5,513 bases of DNA from Jatrophihabitans sp. (GTDB lineage: Bacteria > Actinomycetota > Actinomycetes > Mycobacteriales > Jatrophihabitantaceae). A program made the position numbers and the translations under genes. This document shows positions 5,295 through 5,513 of the stretch, in pieces. Numbering within the stretch: the first letter of the stretch is position 1; each line of letters starts with the position of its first letter. The notes below the pieces were generated by a model. The model saw only the letters and a list, made by a program, of their open reading frames with translations, searched no databases and was not told the DNA's origin. The DNA lies in contig SCQZ01000388.1 of NCBI GenBank assembly GCA_004299665.1, positions 1 through 5,513 of the forward strand. Reading direction: 5' to 3'.

Positions 5295-5513
5295 GCGCGT
5301 CCAGGAACGCGGCGACCGCGCTCGCCGCGTCCGGCAGGCCCCGCCGCAGCGAGTGATCGGCGGCGGGCAGCACCACGACGCGCCGGCACTCGGCCGCGGG
5401 CGGCATGCCGAACGGGTCACGGTCCCCCTGCACGACCAGCACCGGCACCCGCACGGCGTCCAGCTCGGCGAGGCGGGACTTCTCGGGGCGGCCGGGGACG
5501 TGCAGCGGGAAGG
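5278..5513 (-). CDS. Alpha/beta hydrolase, C-terminal part (start beyond window)
   Basis: The last 77 residues of a minus-strand protein are visible, ending at a TAG at 5280-5278. The sequence begins FPLHVPGRPEKSRLAEL, continues VRVPVLVVQGDRDPFGMPPA, then RRVVVLPAADHSLRRG. This is the end of an alpha/beta hydrolase fold: a beta strand followed by the acidic catalytic residue (Asp32 of the visible part, in GDRDPFG) and the catalytic histidine (His53, in ADHSL). The PxHxPGRPEKxR segment is typical of the small KANL3/Tex30-like or dienelactone-hydrolase-like group. The nucleophile serine would be upstream, outside the window. The substrate is unknown. The gene converges on ybaK, and the two ends share 17 bp. 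Confidence 0.85.
   Translation of the reverse strand, partial: FPLHVPGRPEKSRLAELDAVRVPVLVVQGDRDPFGMPPAAECRRVVVLPAADHSLRRGLPDAASAVAAFLDALTASR

Overview
This window is high-GC actinobacterial DNA. It shows strong third-position G/C bias and GTG starts, and it carries actinobacterial signature genes: a PdtaS-type histidine kinase and a SigR/SigH–RsrA thiol-stress regulatory pair. Order-level placement is not firm; a mycobacterial, pseudonocardial or related lineage would fit. The gene order partly resembles the Mycobacterium tuberculosis pdtaS–rshA–sigH neighbourhood as I recall it.

Layout from left to right: (1) 1-177, minus strand: the first 59 codons of an IS4-family transposase, cut by the window edge. 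Its outer end lies only tens of bases from the stop of the next gene. (2) 223-1746, minus: a PdtaS orthologue with GAF, PAS, HisKA_2 and HATPase domains. (3) 1747-1852: a divergent intergenic region with a cluster of GCGAYA-like half-sites that may be an operator. (4) 1853-2107 and 2104-3759, plus: a two-gene operon of a small DUF3311 membrane protein and a sodium:solute symporter, overlapping by 4 bp. (5) 3781-4074 and 4078-4743, minus: rsrA downstream of sigR, an operon driven by a textbook SigR-type promoter (GGAAT, 18 bp, GTT) at 4777-4802. (6) 4818-5294, plus: a YbaK/ProX-type Cys-tRNA(Pro) deacylase, divergent from sigR. (7) 5278-5513, minus: the C-terminal end of an alpha/beta hydrolase, converging on ybaK with a 17 bp overlap.

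Functionally, two stress-sensing regulators flank one transport operon. PdtaS is a cytosolic sensor kinase, and its GAF domain keeps the Cys pair linked to copper and nitric oxide sensing in M. tuberculosis. SigR–RsrA is the thiol-oxidation switch, with the zinc-binding and redox cysteines of RsrA intact and self-activation written into the promoter. The symporter probably imports a small organic acid, but its substrate cannot be read from sequence.

I found no previously undescribed multi-gene system. The points most worth checking are regulatory: the sigR promoter and its two possible protein starts, the half-site cluster ahead of the transporter operon, and the insertion element abutting pdtaS. 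No stretch over 300 bases lacks a gene, and I saw no tRNA, rRNA or CRISPR array.
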